Part shown: piece after piece, positions 30,014 through 37,751 of the stretch | How the letters are laid out: every line of letters begins with the position of its first letter | Position numbering within the stretch: the stretch's first letter is position 1 | From: Oceaniglobus roseus | Lineage (GTDB): Bacteria; Pseudomonadota; Alphaproteobacteria; Rhodobacterales; Rhodobacteraceae | DNA: 64,000 bases | Assembly (NCBI RefSeq): GCF_002869745.1 | Contig: NZ_PNOS01000021.1 | Coordinates: forward strand, 1 to 64,000 | Reading direction: 5' to 3' | Position numbers and translations under genes: made by a program | The notes under the pieces: model-generated | What the model saw: only the letters and a program-made list of their open reading frames with translations | Told to the model about the DNA's origin: nothing | The model's database searches: none

Positions 30014-30133
30014 GCCACTCCCCTTTTCTCGCCGAAGGTCGCCGCGGCGCGGGAACGCAGGCGCGCCCCGCTGCCGCAGAACCCTGTGTTTTCGTGTCCG
30101 TCCGTCCTATATTCTCCGCGAAGAGGAGAGACG

Positions 30134-30637
30134 ATGCGCCCGAAGCTGTTCCCCATGGTCCTTGCGGCCCTCGCCGCCCTGCCCGGCCTTCCCGCCGTCG
30201 CCCAGACCGTGCCCGCGTCCCAGACCCAGGAGAGTGCCGTGGAGGATCCCGTCGCCCGCTGGCAAGCCGACCCGACCACCGAGTTCAGCGGCGCCGAGGT
30301 CGACCTTGCCGCCTTCCAGTGGGTCGCCCGACCGGTGATCGTCTTCGCCAATTCCGACGCCGACCCGGCCTTCCAGGACCAGATGACGCTGCTGCGCGCC
30401 CGCCCCGAGGCGCTGGTCGAGCGCGATATCGTCGTCATAACCGACACCGATCCGGCCAACCCGTCCGAGGTGCGCAGGAAGCTGCGTCCGCGCGGCTTCA
30501 TGCTGGCGCTGCTCGGCAAGGACGGCGATATCAAGCTCAGGAAACCGCTGCCCTGGGACGTGCGCGAGCTGACGCGGGTGATCGACAAGATGCCCATGCG
30601 CCAACGCGAGATGAACCAGCGTCCGTTGCACGACTGA
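30134..30637 (+). CDS. DUF4174 exported protein
   Basis: A 167-residue protein with a signal peptide (MVLAALAALPGLPAVAQ) and a C-terminal thioredoxin-like DUF4174 domain (ARPVIVFANSDADPAFQDQ, FMLALLGKDGDIKLRKPLPW, ELTRVIDKMPMRQREM). Most family members have about this size and unknown function; no redox CxxC pair is present. AGAGGAGAG precedes the ATG. It is divergent from the mutase gene. Confidence 0.87.
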   Translation: MRPKLFPMVLAALAALPGLPAVAQTVPASQTQESAVEDPVARWQADPTTEFSGAEVDLAAFQWVARPVIVFANSDADPAFQDQMTLLRARPEALVERDIVVITDTDPANPSEVRRKLRPRGFMLALLGKDGDIKLRKPLPWDVRELTRVIDKMPMRQREMNQRPLHD

Positions 30638-30649
30638 GCGCGGCCGCGC

Positions 30650-30678
30650 TTGATTCCGCGCCCCCGCGCGCCTATCTT
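30650..30678 (+). promoter_or_regulatory. Sigma-70-like promoter
   Basis: TTGATT (30650-30655) and TATCTT (30673-30678) are separated by exactly 17 bases, a fair match to the housekeeping consensus. It points toward a 21-codon open frame at 30705 that has a good ribosome site. Confidence 0.5.
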
Positions 30679-30704
30679 CAGGGCACGCAAGGAAGGGGTT
30701 TTCC

Positions 30705-30770
30705 ATGTCCGACACGCGCCAGAAACCCGTCCCGATCGCCGGTCAGACAGGCCCGCGCCCGGGATACTGA
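30705..30770 (+). CDS. Candidate 21-residue peptide
   Basis: A 21-codon frame (MSDTRQKPVPIAGQTGPRPG plus Tyr) beginning 5 bases after GGAAGGGGTT and 27 bases after a promoter-like sequence. The peptide is Pro/Gly-rich and hydrophilic, without a signal or membrane segment. It may be a genuine small protein, a regulatory leader, or the surviving 5' end of a deleted gene. No known family comes to mind. Confidence 0.35.
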   Translation: MSDTRQKPVPIAGQTGPRPGY

Positions 30771-30793
30771 TCTGGATACCGAACCGCGACAGG

Positions 30794-31360
30794 TCAGCCA
30801 TCGGCCGGCCCCAGCGACGCCTCTATGCTCTCCACCGCCGCACGGCCCAGCTTCAGGGCCTGGATCTTCATGCTGATGTAGTCGGCATAGATCGCCTCCC
30901 GCCGCTCCGCAGACAGGGCCCGGAACGCCTCCGAGCGCAGGTCGCCGATGATCGCCTCGATGGCGAACAGCTGCGAATAGTACCGCACGACCGGCCGGAT
31001 CACCGGTTCTGGCAGGATGTGGATGTCCGGCAGGATTGCGCGGAACACGGTGTCGTTGCGCTCGGTCGGGACCAGCGGCACGAAGCCTTCGTCGGCGCGC
31101 ATCCGGTCCACCGTGCGGCTCAGGTGATCCGTCAGGTCGAACAGCTCCAGCGCGTCCATGTAGGGCAGGATTTCCGCCGCCAGCGCGCTTTGGACGTCGC
31201 GCATCCGCTCGCGCCTCAGCCGCGACTCCCGCGCCCGCTCCCGCTGGCTGTTGACGAACCAGCCGCCGACGCTGACCGCGGCCCCGATGAAGGCCGCGAT
31301 GATGGCAGGCCCGATCCAGCCCTGCCCGCCCACGGGCTCACTCGAATTCCATGATGACAT
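30794..31360 (-). CDS. Single-span membrane protein of unknown function
   Basis: A 188-residue protein with one N-terminal transmembrane segment (WIGPAIIAAFIGAAVSVGGWFV), a basic stretch SQRERARESRLRRERMRD and a helical cytoplasmic domain (residues 50-185) containing NDTVFRAILPDIHILPEPVI. I do not recognise the family. Its start lies within the last 23 bases of pccA on the same strand, so it is translated from the pccA message. Confidence 0.7.
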   Translation of the reverse strand: MSSWNSSEPVGGQGWIGPAIIAAFIGAAVSVGGWFVNSQRERARESRLRRERMRDVQSALAAEILPYMDALELFDLTDHLSRTVDRMRADEGFVPLVPTERNDTVFRAILPDIHILPEPVIRPVVRYYSQLFAIEAIIGDLRSEAFRALSAERREAIYADYISMKIQALKLGRAAVESIEASLGPADG

Positions 31361-33338
31361 CGTCGACCGCCAGGTTGTCGCCCTCCGCCGCGTTGATCTT
31401 GCTGACGCGGCCCTTCCGCTCGGCCCTGAGGATGTTCTCCATCTTCATCGCCTCGACGGTGCAAAGCGCCTGCCCCTCCTGCACCTCGTCGCCCTCGGCC
31501 ACGTTGACCTTCACGATCAGCCCCGGCATCGGGCAGAGCAGCAGCTTCGACGTGTCCGCCTCGGCCTTCACCGGCATCAGCGCGGCCAGCTCGGCCTGGC
31601 GCGGGCTCATCACCCGCACATCCAGGTCGGCGCCGCGCGTCCGCAGCCGGAATCCCCCGGTGATCTTGCCGACCTTCATCACCAGCGGCGTCCCGTCCAC
31701 GTCGAGCCGCGCCAGCTGGTCCCCCGGCGTCCAGTCCGAGGCGACGCGATGCTCGGCCCCGTCGGCAAAGGCGATCGTCGCCCCCGCCCGGTCCGCCTTC
31801 ACCGTCACCGGGAACTGCACGCCCTGAAGGTCCACCACCCAGTCGCTGCCCACCTTCCGCTCGTGGTTGTCGAGCCGCCCCGAGACCCGCGTGCGCCGGA
31901 TCTCGGCCACCCGGTACATCGCCGCCGCCGCCGCCGCGACGCGCCGCAGCTGGGCCTCCGGCAACTCGACCCCGTTGAACCCCTCCGGGTACTCCTCGGC
32001 GATGAAGGCCGTGGTGATGTCGCCCGAGGTGAACTTCGGATGGTCCATCACCGCCGACAGGAACGGCAGGTTGTGCCCGATCCCCTCGACCTCGAAACTG
32101 TCCAGCGCCACGCGCATCGCCTCGATGGCCGCCGCCCGGTCCGGCCCCCAGGTGCAGAGCTTGGCGATCATCGGGTCGTAGTACATCGAGATCTCGCCGC
32201 CCTCGAACACGCCCGTGTCGTTCCGGACCGCATGATCCGCCTCCGCCACCTCCTCCGGGGGCCGATACCGCGTCAGCCGTCCGATGGAGGGCAGGAACCC
32301 GCGGTACGGATCCTCGGCATAGAGCCTGCTCTCCATCGCCCAGCCGTTGATCCCGATGTCGCCTTGCGTGATCGACAGCGTCTCGCCGTTCGCCACCCGG
32401 ATCATCTGCTCGACCAGGTCGATGCCGGTGATCAGTTCCGTCACCGGATGCTCAACCTGAAGCCGCGTGTTCATCTCCAGAAAGTAGAAGTTGCGCTCCC
32501 CGTCGACAATGAACTCCACCGTCCCGGCCGAGGTGTATCCCACGGCGGAGGCCAGCGCGCAGGCCTGCTCTCCCATCGCCTTGCGCGTCGCCTCGTCGAG
32601 GAACGGCGACGGCGCCTCCTCGATCACCTTCTGGTTCCGCCGCTGGATCGAGCACTCCCGCTCGTTCAGGTAGACCGTGTTGCCATGGGCATCGGCCAGC
32701 ACCTGGATCTCGATGTGCCGGGGCTGGGTCACGAACTTCTCGATGAAGATCCGGTCGTCGCCGAAACTGCTCGCCGCCTCGTTCTTCGAGGACTGGAAGC
32801 CGTCGCGCACCTCGTCTTCCTTCCAGGCGATGCGCATCCCCTTGCCGCCGCCCCCGGCGCTGGCCTTGATCATCACCGGATAGCCGATCTCGCCCGAGAT
32901 CCGCACCGCCTCGTCCGCGTCCGCGATCAGCCCCATGTAGCCGGGCACGGTCGACACCCCGGCCTCCGCCGCCAGCCTCTTCGAGGTGATCTTGTCGCCC
33001 ATCGCCTCGATCGCCTTCGCGGGCGGCCCGATGAACGCAACGTCAGCCTCCGCCAGCGCCTCGGCGAACTTCGGGTTCTCCGACAGGAACCCGTATCCCG
33101 GATGCACCGCCTCGGCCCCCGTCTCGCGGATCGCCGCCATGATCCTGTCGATCACGATGTAGGACCGGTTGGCGGGCGCCGGGCCGATGTGCACCGCCTC
33201 GTCCGCCATCCGCACGTGCAGCGCGTTGCGGTCGGCGTCGGAATAGACGGCCACCGTGGCGATCCCCATGCGCCGCGCGGTCTTGATGACCCGGCAGGCG
33301 ATCTCGCCCCGGTTGGCGATCAGGATCTTCTTGAACAT
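31338..33338 (-). CDS. pccA: Propionyl-CoA carboxylase alpha subunit
   Basis: A 666-residue biotin-dependent acyl-CoA carboxylase alpha subunit. The biotin carboxylase domain (about 1-450) has KILIANRGEIACRVI, the ATP loop KASAGGGGKGMRIA, and FLEMNTRLQVEHPVTE; a BT linker domain follows; the C-terminal carrier domain has AMKMEN with the biotinylated Lys632. Together with PccB it converts propionyl-CoA to methylmalonyl-CoA. pccB lies 2.3 kb upstream on the same strand with five small genes between. The best structural template is the Ruegeria/Roseobacter enzyme. Confidence 0.96.
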   Translation of the reverse strand: MFKKILIANRGEIACRVIKTARRMGIATVAVYSDADRNALHVRMADEAVHIGPAPANRSYIVIDRIMAAIRETGAEAVHPGYGFLSENPKFAEALAEADVAFIGPPAKAIEAMGDKITSKRLAAEAGVSTVPGYMGLIADADEAVRISGEIGYPVMIKASAGGGGKGMRIAWKEDEVRDGFQSSKNEAASSFGDDRIFIEKFVTQPRHIEIQVLADAHGNTVYLNERECSIQRRNQKVIEEAPSPFLDEATRKAMGEQACALASAVGYTSAGTVEFIVDGERNFYFLEMNTRLQVEHPVTELITGIDLVEQMIRVANGETLSITQGDIGINGWAMESRLYAEDPYRGFLPSIGRLTRYRPPEEVAEADHAVRNDTGVFEGGEISMYYDPMIAKLCTWGPDRAAAIEAMRVALDSFEVEGIGHNLPFLSAVMDHPKFTSGDITTAFIAEEYPEGFNGVELPEAQLRRVAAAAAAMYRVAEIRRTRVSGRLDNHERKVGSDWVVDLQGVQFPVTVKADRAGATIAFADGAEHRVASDWTPGDQLARLDVDGTPLVMKVGKITGGFRLRTRGADLDVRVMSPRQAELAALMPVKAEADTSKLLLCPMPGLIVKVNVAEGDEVQEGQALCTVEAMKMENILRAERKGRVSKINAAEGDNLAVDDVIMEFE

Positions 33339-33396
33339 CGGCAGGTCCTTTCCGGCGCCCTTTCGCGGGCGCTCTCGACGGGGGGGCGGAAACGAA

Positions 33397-33431
33397 GAAC
33401 GCCACCCGGGCACGCGGCCCGGATGGCGTTC
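33397..33431 (-). terminator. Terminator between the 69-residue lipoprotein gene and pccA
   Basis: Arms of 15 bases with a single mismatch (33397-33411 and 33417-33431) around a 5-base loop form a strong hairpin, followed on the minus strand by TTCGTTTCC. This should end the small lipoprotein transcript, so pccA would need its own promoter or depend on read-through. Confidence 0.7.
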
Positions 33432-33473
33432 GAAACGACTGCGGTCCGCGGCGCGATGGCCGCGAGGGTCGCG

Positions 33474-33683
33474 TCAGCGGGGGCAGAGCTCCGGCACGAC
33501 ATCGTCGCACAGCGCGCCGCCCGCGGCGCCGATGGCGACAGCGGTGCCGACGTTGTTGTTGGTGAGCGCCGCCGCGGCACCCAGACCGGCACCACCGATC
33601 GCGGCGCGGTTGAGGTCGGCGTTATTCGTGCAACCGGCAAGACCGAGGGCTGCCGCAAAGGCAAGGAAGGCGAGTTTCTGCAT
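33474..33683 (-). CDS. Small lipoprotein with glycine-zipper-like segment (69 aa)
   Basis: A 69-residue lipoprotein: signal FLAFAAALGLAGC with lipobox Cys18, then a Gly/Ala-rich stretch AAIGGAGLGAAAALTNNNVG and AIGAAGGALC that resembles a glycine-zipper membrane segment, and a Cys-containing C-terminal tail (DDVVPELCPR). Similar short lipoproteins are frequent in Rhodobacterales; function unknown. The ATG at 33683 fits. A strong hairpin terminator follows. Confidence 0.75.
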   Translation of the reverse strand: MQKLAFLAFAAALGLAGCTNNADLNRAAIGGAGLGAAAALTNNNVGTAVAIGAAGGALCDDVVPELCPR

Positions 33684-33825
33684 GGGGATGTGCCTGCGTG
33701 ATTGTTATGGGTCGTCGTGACAGCACATAACGGCGCCGCGGGTTCCCCCGCAACGGCAGAATTCTGCCGCGCCGACCCACCGGCGACTCCTTGCCCAAGC
33801 CGCAACCTCCCGTTGAAACGGCAGG

Positions 33826-33860
33826 AAAAAAGCGGCCCGGTCCCGAAGGATCCGAACCGC
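33826..33860 (-). terminator. Rho-independent terminator with UUCG loop
   Basis: On the minus strand, GCGGTTCGGATCC, a TTCG tetraloop and GGACCGGGCCGC are followed by TTTTTT. This is a textbook terminator and probably ends transcription of the gene at 34036-34380, 175 bases earlier. The rest of the 352-base gap (33684-34035) holds the lipoprotein promoter region; I see no gene in it. Confidence 0.75.
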
Positions 33861-34035
33861 CAAGGGGAAGGGTAACGGTATTGACAATGCGAAGCGGCGC
33901 CCGTGCTGCAAGCGCCGCCCCCGCGGGCCACACTGCCCGCACCCGCGGCCCCGGCAAAGCGGGATCTCGACCGGCCCCCATGCCCGGCCGGATCCTGCCG
34001 AACGGGCGCGGCGGGCGGCTGAAAGGCGCCGATCC

Positions 34036-34380
34036 TCACTCGAAGATCTCGGGAAAGCTCGCCGCGGCACGGGCGAAATCCACCCGCAGCAGCGCGTCGT
34101 AATCCTCGGGATCGAAGGGATCCTCGGCCGCCACGACCTCGCGGCCGAACAGCCAGGACAGCCGCCCCGCGTCGAGGTTGCCGCGGGCGAAGGGCTCTTC
34201 CCCGAACTGCTGGCAAAGCGCCAGAAGGAAGCCCGCATCGGCCCGCCGGTCGGCCGCGCGCCGGTCCGGAAACCGCTCGCGCGCGACGAGGGGCGTCGCG
34301 CCCTTCGGGTTTGCGCGGCGGATCGTGAACTGGAAATCGGTGCCCGGAAGGCGGCCGGGAAAGCCGCGGTGCTTGATCAT
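34036..34380 (-). CDS. Conserved hypothetical protein (114 aa)
   Basis: A 114-residue soluble protein without recognised motif. It begins MIKHRGFPGRLPGTDFQFTI, is rich in Arg, Phe and Asp, and ends in DPEDYDALLRVDFARAAASF. GGAGG lies 8 bases before the ATG. Proteins of this kind are seen near pcc genes in the order, which suggests a link to propionate metabolism, but the role is unknown. A terminator follows at 33826. Confidence 0.65.
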   Translation of the reverse strand: MIKHRGFPGRLPGTDFQFTIRRANPKGATPLVARERFPDRRAADRRADAGFLLALCQQFGEEPFARGNLDAGRLSWLFGREVVAAEDPFDPEDYDALLRVDFARAAASFPEIFE

Positions 34381-34449
34381 GGCAATGGCCTCCGGAGGGC
34401 CGCGCCGCGCGGCGGCGGGACGGGCCCGAAGGCCCGCCCCGGGCGTCGA

Positions 34450-34590
34450 TTACTTGTACTTGCCGGTATAGGTCGGCTCGACCGTGAGCGGCGCGGGATC
34501 GGCATAGACGACCTCTTCCTGCTTCTTGGCGCAGGCCGAGGCGACGGCGACGAGACCGAGGCACATGACGATCTTGACGATGTTGGACAT
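34450..34590 (-). CDS. Small lipoprotein (46 aa)
   Basis: A 46-residue frame with AGGAG 6 bases before the ATG at 34590. The product has a hydrophobic N terminus with the lipobox-like VASAC (Cys20), and a short polar mature part KKQEEVVYADPAPLTVEPTY. It fits the group of tiny roseobacter lipoproteins of unknown role. It stands between two other small genes in the pccA-pccB interval. Confidence 0.65.
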   Translation of the reverse strand: MSNIVKIVMCLGLVAVASACAKKQEEVVYADPAPLTVEPTYTGKYK

Positions 34591-34798
34591 CTGTAGCTCC
34601 TGAATGAATTCTGGGCGACAAGGGCTCTGCCTGCCGTCCCGGGGTACGAGGTTCGGGTCTCCGGGGGGAAACCTCGGAAGACATTACCGCAGCCCTTGTT
34701 GGATTGATACGGGGCGCCACGCAAGCAGGTGCGCTGTGGCGCGGCTGCATCATAGGCGGAAAACCGTCCAGCCGAGGGGAGAAAGCCGCATCCCGCCA

Positions 34799-35179
34799 TC
34801 AGAAGGCCTCCCAGATGCAGGCGCCGTCCCCGGGCTCGTAGGCCTCGAAGAACTGCACCGCCTCGGGGGTGATCTCGCCGAAGACGACGGGCCGGTCCGA
34901 GACCGAGACGATGACGCGCGCGGGCCGCGGCCCGATCTCCGCCAGCCGCGGCAGCACGTAGCTCTCGCAGAGGAAGGCCATGTCCTTCTCCGCCACCTCG
35001 AAGGGCACACCGGCCGCGATCTCGGGCGCGATGAAGCGGAACCGGTAGGTCAGCCCGGTGCCCGGCGCGCCGCGCACGATGTCGTGGAACGTCACCGCCA
35101 TGCCCGAAGGCACGGGCACCGCCGGAACCACCTCGCCCGCCGCGCCCTGCGCCGCGAGGCACAGCGCAAGCGTCGCGAT
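34799..35179 (-). CDS. DUF6497-like small exported protein, start unclear
   Basis: The frame encodes about 126 residues: a hydrophobic export signal IATLALCLAAQGAAG, then a mature part with VTFHDIVRGAPGTGLTYRFRF, the cysteine-containing FLCESYVLPRLAEIG and the ending AYEPGDGACIWEAF. The pattern recalls DUF6497-type proteins of Rhodobacterales. No ATG, GTG or TTG sits at the start of the signal sequence; the natural start would be an ATC or CTG overlapping the TGA of the preceding Rho_N gene. An internal ATG at 35101 or GTG at 35131 would remove the signal. Confidence 0.6.
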   Translation of the reverse strand: MATLALCLAAQGAAGEVVPAVPVPSGMAVTFHDIVRGAPGTGLTYRFRFIAPEIAAGVPFEVAEKDMAFLCESYVLPRLAEIGPRPARVIVSVSDRPVVFGEITPEAVQFFEAYEPGDGACIWEAF

Positions 35180-35442
35180 CAGCCGTTGCGCAAGGCCGCG
35201 ATCAGCTCGTCCTTGTCCATGTCCGAGCGCCCCTCGATGTCGAGCTCCTGCGCCCGCTCGTAGAGCTCGTCCTTCGTCCACTCCTCGTAAGCCGGCGCCT
35301 TGCCGCCCTTCTTCGAGGGATGCTGCCGATCCGAGGCCTGGGCGTTGGCGATCGCCGCAGCCTTCTGCTTGCTCGCCCCCTCGTCGCGCAGCGCCTCGTA
35401 GGTGTCGTCGTCCTTGACGCTCGGTCCGTGATCCTTGGTCAT
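35179..35442 (-). CDS. Rho_N/DUF7218-type small protein
   Basis: An 87-residue hydrophilic protein. The N-terminal half (DHGPSVKDDDTYEALRDEGASKQKAAAIANA) matches the DUF7218 type and the C-terminal half (YEEWTKDELYERAQELDIEG and DKDELIAALRNG) is a Rho_N/SAP-like helix-extension-helix that may bind nucleic acid. AAGGAGA precedes the ATG at 35442. It is widespread as a single small gene; its role is not established. The next gene begins at or within its stop codon. Confidence 0.8.
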   Translation of the reverse strand: MTKDHGPSVKDDDTYEALRDEGASKQKAAAIANAQASDRQHPSKKGGKAPAYEEWTKDELYERAQELDIEGRSDMDKDELIAALRNG

Positions 35443-35527
35443 CGCAATCTCCTTCGCGCCCAAAACCGCCACCGGAACCGAAGGTTCCCCCGGCCAGGGA
35501 GAGGACGGCGCGCAGGATCCCCCCACA

Positions 35528-35583
35528 CCCCCCATCTTTGCTTTCCAAATATCCTCGGGAGCGCGAGGGCAGACAGCCCTCGC
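35528..35583 (-). repeat. Conserved-loop 3' element, copy 3 (after pccB)
   Basis: On the minus strand after the pccB stop: hairpin GCGAGGGC-TGTCT-GCCCTCGC (35563-35583), then CCC, GAGGATATTTG-GA-AAGCAAAGAT and GGGGGG (35528-35559). The flanking C/G pairing is only 3 bp here, the weakest of the four copies, but the 23-base segment is identical to that in copy 2. Confidence 0.75.
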
Positions 35584-35630
35584 ATCGCGCTTGCGCGATA
35601 CCGGCGCGGAACCGTTCCGCAGGCGCCACG

Positions 35631-37163
35631 TCAGAGCGGGATGTTGTCATGCTTCTTCCACGGGTTGCTCAGCCGCTTGCCCCGGAGCGACGCGAAGGCC
35701 CGGCAGAGCCGCTTCCGCGTCGAATGCGGCAGGATCACCTCGTCGATGAACCCCCGCTCTGCCGCCTTGAACGGGTTGGCGAAGTTCCTCTCGTATTCCG
35801 CCGTGCGCGCCGCGATCTTCTCGGGCTCGCCCAGCTCGCTGCGGTACAGGATCTCGGTCGCCCCCTTGGCCCCCATCACCGCGATCTCCGCCGTCGGCCA
35901 GGCGTAGTTCAGATCGCCGCGCAGATGCTTCGAGCTCATCACGTCATAGGCCCCGCCATAGGCCTTGCGGGTGATCACCGTCACCTTCGGCACCGTCGCC
36001 TCGCCGTAGGCGAACAGCAGCTTCGCGCCGTGCTTGATGACGCCGCCCAGCTCCTGCCCGGTCCCGGGCAGGAAGCCCGGCACGTCTACCAGCGTCAGAA
36101 GGGGAATCTCGAACGCGTCGCAGAACCGCACGAACCGCGCCGCCTTGCGGGAGGAATCGATGTCGAGGCACCCCGCCAGCACCATCGGCTGGTTCGCCAC
36201 CACCCCGACGGTGGACCCCTCCAGCCGGATGAAGCCGGTCAGGATGTTCTTCGCGAACTCCGCCTGGATCTCGTAGAAGTCCCCCTCGTCGGCGAGCTTA
36301 ACGATCAGCTCCTTCATGTCGTAGGGCGTGTTCGCGTTGTCGGGGATCAGCGTGTCGAGGCTCGGCTCGATCCGCCCCGGATCGTCGAAGAAGGGCCGCA
36401 CCGGCGGCTTCGCGCGGTTGTTCGCGGGCAGGAAATCGACCAGCCGCCGGACCTCGGTCAGGGCCACCACGTCGTTCTCGAAGGCCCCGTCGGCGACCGA
36501 GCTCTTGCGGGTGTGGGTCGCGGCGCCCCCCAGCTCCTCGGCCGTCACGACCTCGTTGGTCACGGTCTTCACCACGTCGGGGCCGGTGACGAACATGTAG
36601 CTCGACTCGCGGACCATGAAGATGAAGTCGGTCATCGCCGGAGAATACACCGCGCCCCCCGCGCAGGGCCCCATGATGACGCTGATCTGCGGCACCACGC
36701 CCGACGCCAGCACGTTCCTCTGGAACACCTCGGCATAACCGGCAAGCGAGGCGACGCCTTCCTGGATCCGCGCGCCGCCGGAATCGTTCAGCCCGATCAC
36801 CGGCGCGCCGTTCTGCATCGCCATGTCCATGACCTTGCAGATCTTCTGCGCATGGGTCTCGGACAGCGAGCCGCCGAGCACCGTGAAGTCCTGGCTGAAC
36901 ACATAGACCTGCCGCCCGTTGATCGTGCCCCAGCCGGTCACCACGCCGTCGCCCGCGACCTTGTTCTCGGCCATGCCGAAATCCGTCGCCCGGTGGGTGA
37001 CGAACATGTCGAACTCCTCGAAGCTGTCGGCGTCGAGCAGCAGCTCGATCCGCTCGCGTGCCGTCAGCTTGCCCTTGGCGTGCTGCGCGTCGATCCGCTT
37101 CTGCCCGCCGCCAAGCCGCGCCTCGGCGCGCCGCCCCTCGAGCTGCTCCAGAATGTCCTTCAT
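35631..37163 (-). CDS. pccB: Propionyl-CoA carboxylase beta subunit
   Basis: A 510-residue carboxyltransferase subunit that moves CO2 from carboxybiotin to propionyl-CoA. The crotonase-like halves show [25 protein letters not shown] and [18 protein letters not shown] in the N domain and [21 protein letters not shown] and [14 protein letters not shown] in the C domain. The ATG at 37163 is the family start. TTTGCAAA repeats 75-114 bases upstream fit control by the PccR product of the nearby pccR gene. Confidence 0.97.
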   Translation of the reverse strand: MKDILEQLEGRRAEARLGGGQKRIDAQHAKGKLTARERIELLLDADSFEEFDMFVTHRATDFGMAENKVAGDGVVTGWGTINGRQVYVFSQDFTVLGGSLSETHAQKICKVMDMAMQNGAPVIGLNDSGGARIQEGVASLAGYAEVFQRNVLASGVVPQISVIMGPCAGGAVYSPAMTDFIFMVRESSYMFVTGPDVVKTVTNEVVTAEELGGAATHTRKSSVADGAFENDVVALTEVRRLVDFLPANNRAKPPVRPFFDDPGRIEPSLDTLIPDNANTPYDMKELIVKLADEGDFYEIQAEFAKNILTGFIRLEGSTVGVVANQPMVLAGCLDIDSSRKAARFVRFCDAFEIPLLTLVDVPGFLPGTGQELGGVIKHGAKLLFAYGEATVPKVTVITRKAYGGAYDVMSSKHLRGDLNYAWPTAEIAVMGAKGATEILYRSELGEPEKIAARTAEYERNFANPFKAAERGFIDEVILPHSTRKRLCRAFASLRGKRLSNPWKKHDNIPL

Positions 37164-37237
37164 CGCCCGGGCCCCTTTCGCTGTGCCTGACCCTTCATAA
37201 GCCAAGGCGCCACAACCGGAAAGCGGCATCGGGAATA

Positions 37238-37277
37238 TTTGCAAATCGCTTTGCAGCGCGTCGTTTCAAATTGCAAA
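37238..37277. promoter_or_regulatory. PccR-type operator upstream of pccB
   Basis: TTTGCAAA (37238-37245), four bases, then TTTGCAGC (37250-37257) reproduces the TTTGCAAA-N4-TTTGCAAA pattern reported for the Rhodobacter sphaeroides propionyl-CoA-responsive regulator PccR. A third near-match ATTGCAAA is at 37270-37277. The site lies 75 bases before the pccB start and 76 bases before the interrupted DUF486 gene on the other strand. Confidence 0.8.
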
Positions 37278-37352
37278 ACCAACACCCCTCGCCTTCCCTG
37301 CCGCCCTTCGCTAGCACGGGGAGGCAAGCCCTTCCCACATCCGGTGCGCCCC

Positions 37353-37697
37353 ATGCAGATCCCCGCCCCCGTCGCCACCATCGGCCTTTTGCTGATGTCC
37401 AATGTCTTCATGACCTTCGCCTGGTACGGCCACCTCAAGTTCAAGGCCGCGCCCCTTGCCCTGGTCGTCGTCGTCAGCTGGGGGATCGCCTTCTTCGAAT
37501 ACGCCCTCCAGGTGCCCGCCAACCGCATCGGCTAAGGCCACTTCACCGCGACCCAGCTGAAGACGATCCAGGAGGTCATCACCCTGACCGTCTTCGTCGC
37601 CTTCTCCACGCTATACCTTGGGGAATCCCTGCGCTGGACCCACCTCGTCGGCTTCGCGCTGATCGCCCTCGGCGCGTGGTTCATCTTCGCGGAATAG
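37353..37697 (+). pseudogene. DUF486 small membrane protein with an in-frame stop
   Basis: The frame encodes a DUF486 (DMT-like) four-helix membrane protein. The first 60 residues (ATIGLLLMSNVFMTFAWYG, VVVVSWGIAFFEYALQVPANRIG) are normal, then TAA at 37533-37535 interrupts, and the same frame continues with the rest of the family (GHFTATQLKTIQEVITLTVF ... LGAWFIFAE) to the natural TAG at 37695-37697. No frameshift is needed. Relatives usually have an aromatic or His codon there, so a single substitution such as TAC to TAA explains it. Confidence 0.85.
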
Positions 37698-37751
37698 CCG
37701 CGCGCAAAGGACAGGCTGGACGAGTCGCGGGCGGCAGTCTAATTCCGCTCC

